Part shown: positions 63,313 to 64,000 of the stretch, piece by piece | How positions within the stretch are numbered: the stretch's first letter is position 1 | Layout of the letters: each line of letters opens with the position of its first letter | Assembly (NCBI RefSeq): GCF_017168235.1 | Contig: NZ_JABFAO010000001.1 | Location: 394,048 to 458,047 of the forward strand | Reading direction: 5' to 3' | Source of the DNA: Rhodococcus sp. KRD197 | GTDB taxonomy: Bacteria; Actinomycetota; Actinomycetes; Mycobacteriales; Mycobacteriaceae | DNA: 64,000 bases | Notes under the pieces: generated by a model | The model's database searches: none | The model's input: the letters and a program-made list of their open reading frames with translations, nothing else | Told to the model about the DNA's origin: nothing | Program-made: the position numbers and the translations under genes

Positions 63313-64000
63313 CCGAGACCAACTCACGCGCGTCCGCCCCGACGGTGGATGTGCCTCGCCGGGCTTGGCAGGCACTGGTGGTGCTGCTGCTCGGCATGTT
63401 CATGGCGCTGCTCGACACGACGATCGTCAACGTGGCACTTCCCACGATCGAAACCAGTCTCGGTGCGTCGGAGGCAACCCTGTCGTGGATCATCTCCGGC
63501 TACGCGCTGGCCTTCGGTCTGGCACTGATCCCGGCCGGCAAGGTGGGCGATCGGATCGGCCACAAATGGGTCTTCTTCACCGGTCTAGCGCTGTTCACGG
63601 TCGCCAGCTTCGCCTGTGGATTCGCGCAGAACGACCTGCAGTTGGTGCTCGCGCGCATCGTTCAGGGTTTGGCGGGCGGCATCTTCGTGCCCGCGGTCAC
63701 CGCGTTCATTCAACTTCTCTTTCCTGGGCCGGTCCGCGGCAAAGCGTTCGCGATCATGGGTGCAGTCATCGGTGTCTCGACCGCGCTCGGACCTATCGCC
63801 GGCGGACTCATCATCGAGGCCTTCGGTGACGAGAACGGCTGGCGGGGCGTCTTCTGGGTCAATCTGCCCATCGGAATTCTCGCGCTCGTCGCTGCGGCCG
63901 TCCTACTGCCGAACAAGACCGAGGAGCGGACGGGATCGGAATCGGGCATCGATTGGATCGGACTCGTGCTGATCTCCGCAGGTCTCGTCGCGCTGCTCGT
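63309..64000 (+). CDS. MFS drug exporter (DHA2/EmrB type), N-terminal part
   Basis: The gene starts at ATG 63309 and runs off the window after about 230 residues. Helices 1-7 or so are visible: ALVVLLLGMFMALLDTTIVNVALP (motif D-type LD-x-TIVNVALP of DHA2 14-helix exporters), WIISGYALAFGLALIPAGKVGDRIGHK (motif A), GPIAGGLIIEAFGDENGWRGVFWVNLP (motif C). It should export a toxic compound by proton antiport. It is coupled to the PadR gene. Confidence 0.88.
   Translation, partial: MTETNSRASAPTVDVPRRAWQALVVLLLGMFMALLDTTIVNVALPTIETSLGASEATLSWIISGYALAFGLALIPAGKVGDRIGHKWVFFTGLALFTVASFACGFAQNDLQLVLARIVQGLAGGIFVPAVTAFIQLLFPGPVRGKAFAIMGAVIGVSTALGPIAGGLIIEAFGDENGWRGVFWVNLPIGILALVAAAVLLPNKTEERTGSESGIDWIGLVLISAGLVALL

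Noticed and set aside
1..64000. CRISPR array
   Set aside because: No regularly spaced direct repeats with unique spacers were seen; repeats found are tRNA fragments or inverted repeats.

Overview
The window is high-GC actinobacterial DNA. Gene content, gene order (trehalase - sulfate transporter subI/cysTWA; sirA-cysH-cysD-cysN; hrcA-dnaJ-rsmE-phoH-ybeY-era-recO-uppS; zur/smtB - glyS; dgt-dnaG - tRNA-Asn), frequent GTG starts and many 4-base ATGA/GTGA gene overlaps all point to Rhodococcus or a close relative in Nocardiaceae/Mycobacteriales. No rRNA genes, CRISPR arrays, insertion sequences or intact integrase genes were seen. Both ends of the window cut genes (a GH15 trehalase at the left, an MFS exporter at the right).

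Layout. 1-5073: trehalase, two tiny membrane proteins, then a sulfate ABC transporter preceded by a predicted leaderless short ORF with tandem Cys codons. 5086-8809: an iron(III) ABC transporter behind an IdeR-like box. 8834-14406 (minus): sulfate reduction and siroheme genes (chelatase, cysN, cysD, cysH, sirA) in one overlapping operon, again preceded by a small Cys-rich leader ORF, with a perfect 12-bp inverted repeat between it and hemW. 14765-33314: conserved core (hemW, hrcA, dnaJ, rsmE, phoH, ybeY, era, recO, uppS, zur, smtB, glyS, TPM protein, DUF218 protein, dgt, dnaG). 33452-33524: tRNA-Asn.

33525-49289 looks like an accessory region at the tRNA-Asn gene. The 45-base 3' end of that tRNA recurs at 35738 and 49201, and the last copy is also followed by a tRNA-like terminator. 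The first segment holds wreckage of defence genes: an XRE-type antitoxin-like gene and the N-terminal half of a CBASS-type CD-NTase, joined tail to tail at a rearrangement point near 34268, plus a lipoprotein gene. The second segment holds two NarL-type two-component systems, a serine hydrolase, cinA, two ABM-like proteins, an unknown gene pair, an AI-2E family transporter and an HdeD-like protein.

49301-64000: a methyltransferase, a secreted protein, a siderophore/cobalamin-type ABC transporter with an IdeR-like box, a compact ArsR-VOC operon with its operator inside the promoter, an EhuBCDA-like amino acid/ectoine transporter, a 1392-residue assimilatory nitrate reductase fused to a CysJ-like diflavin reductase, and a PadR-MFS efflux pair.

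Together the core metabolic genes describe sulfate uptake, APS reduction and siroheme-dependent sulfite reduction, with predicted cysteine-responsive leaders at both entry points, alongside iron uptake and zinc sensing. All calls are from reading the sequence; no database search or structure prediction was run.
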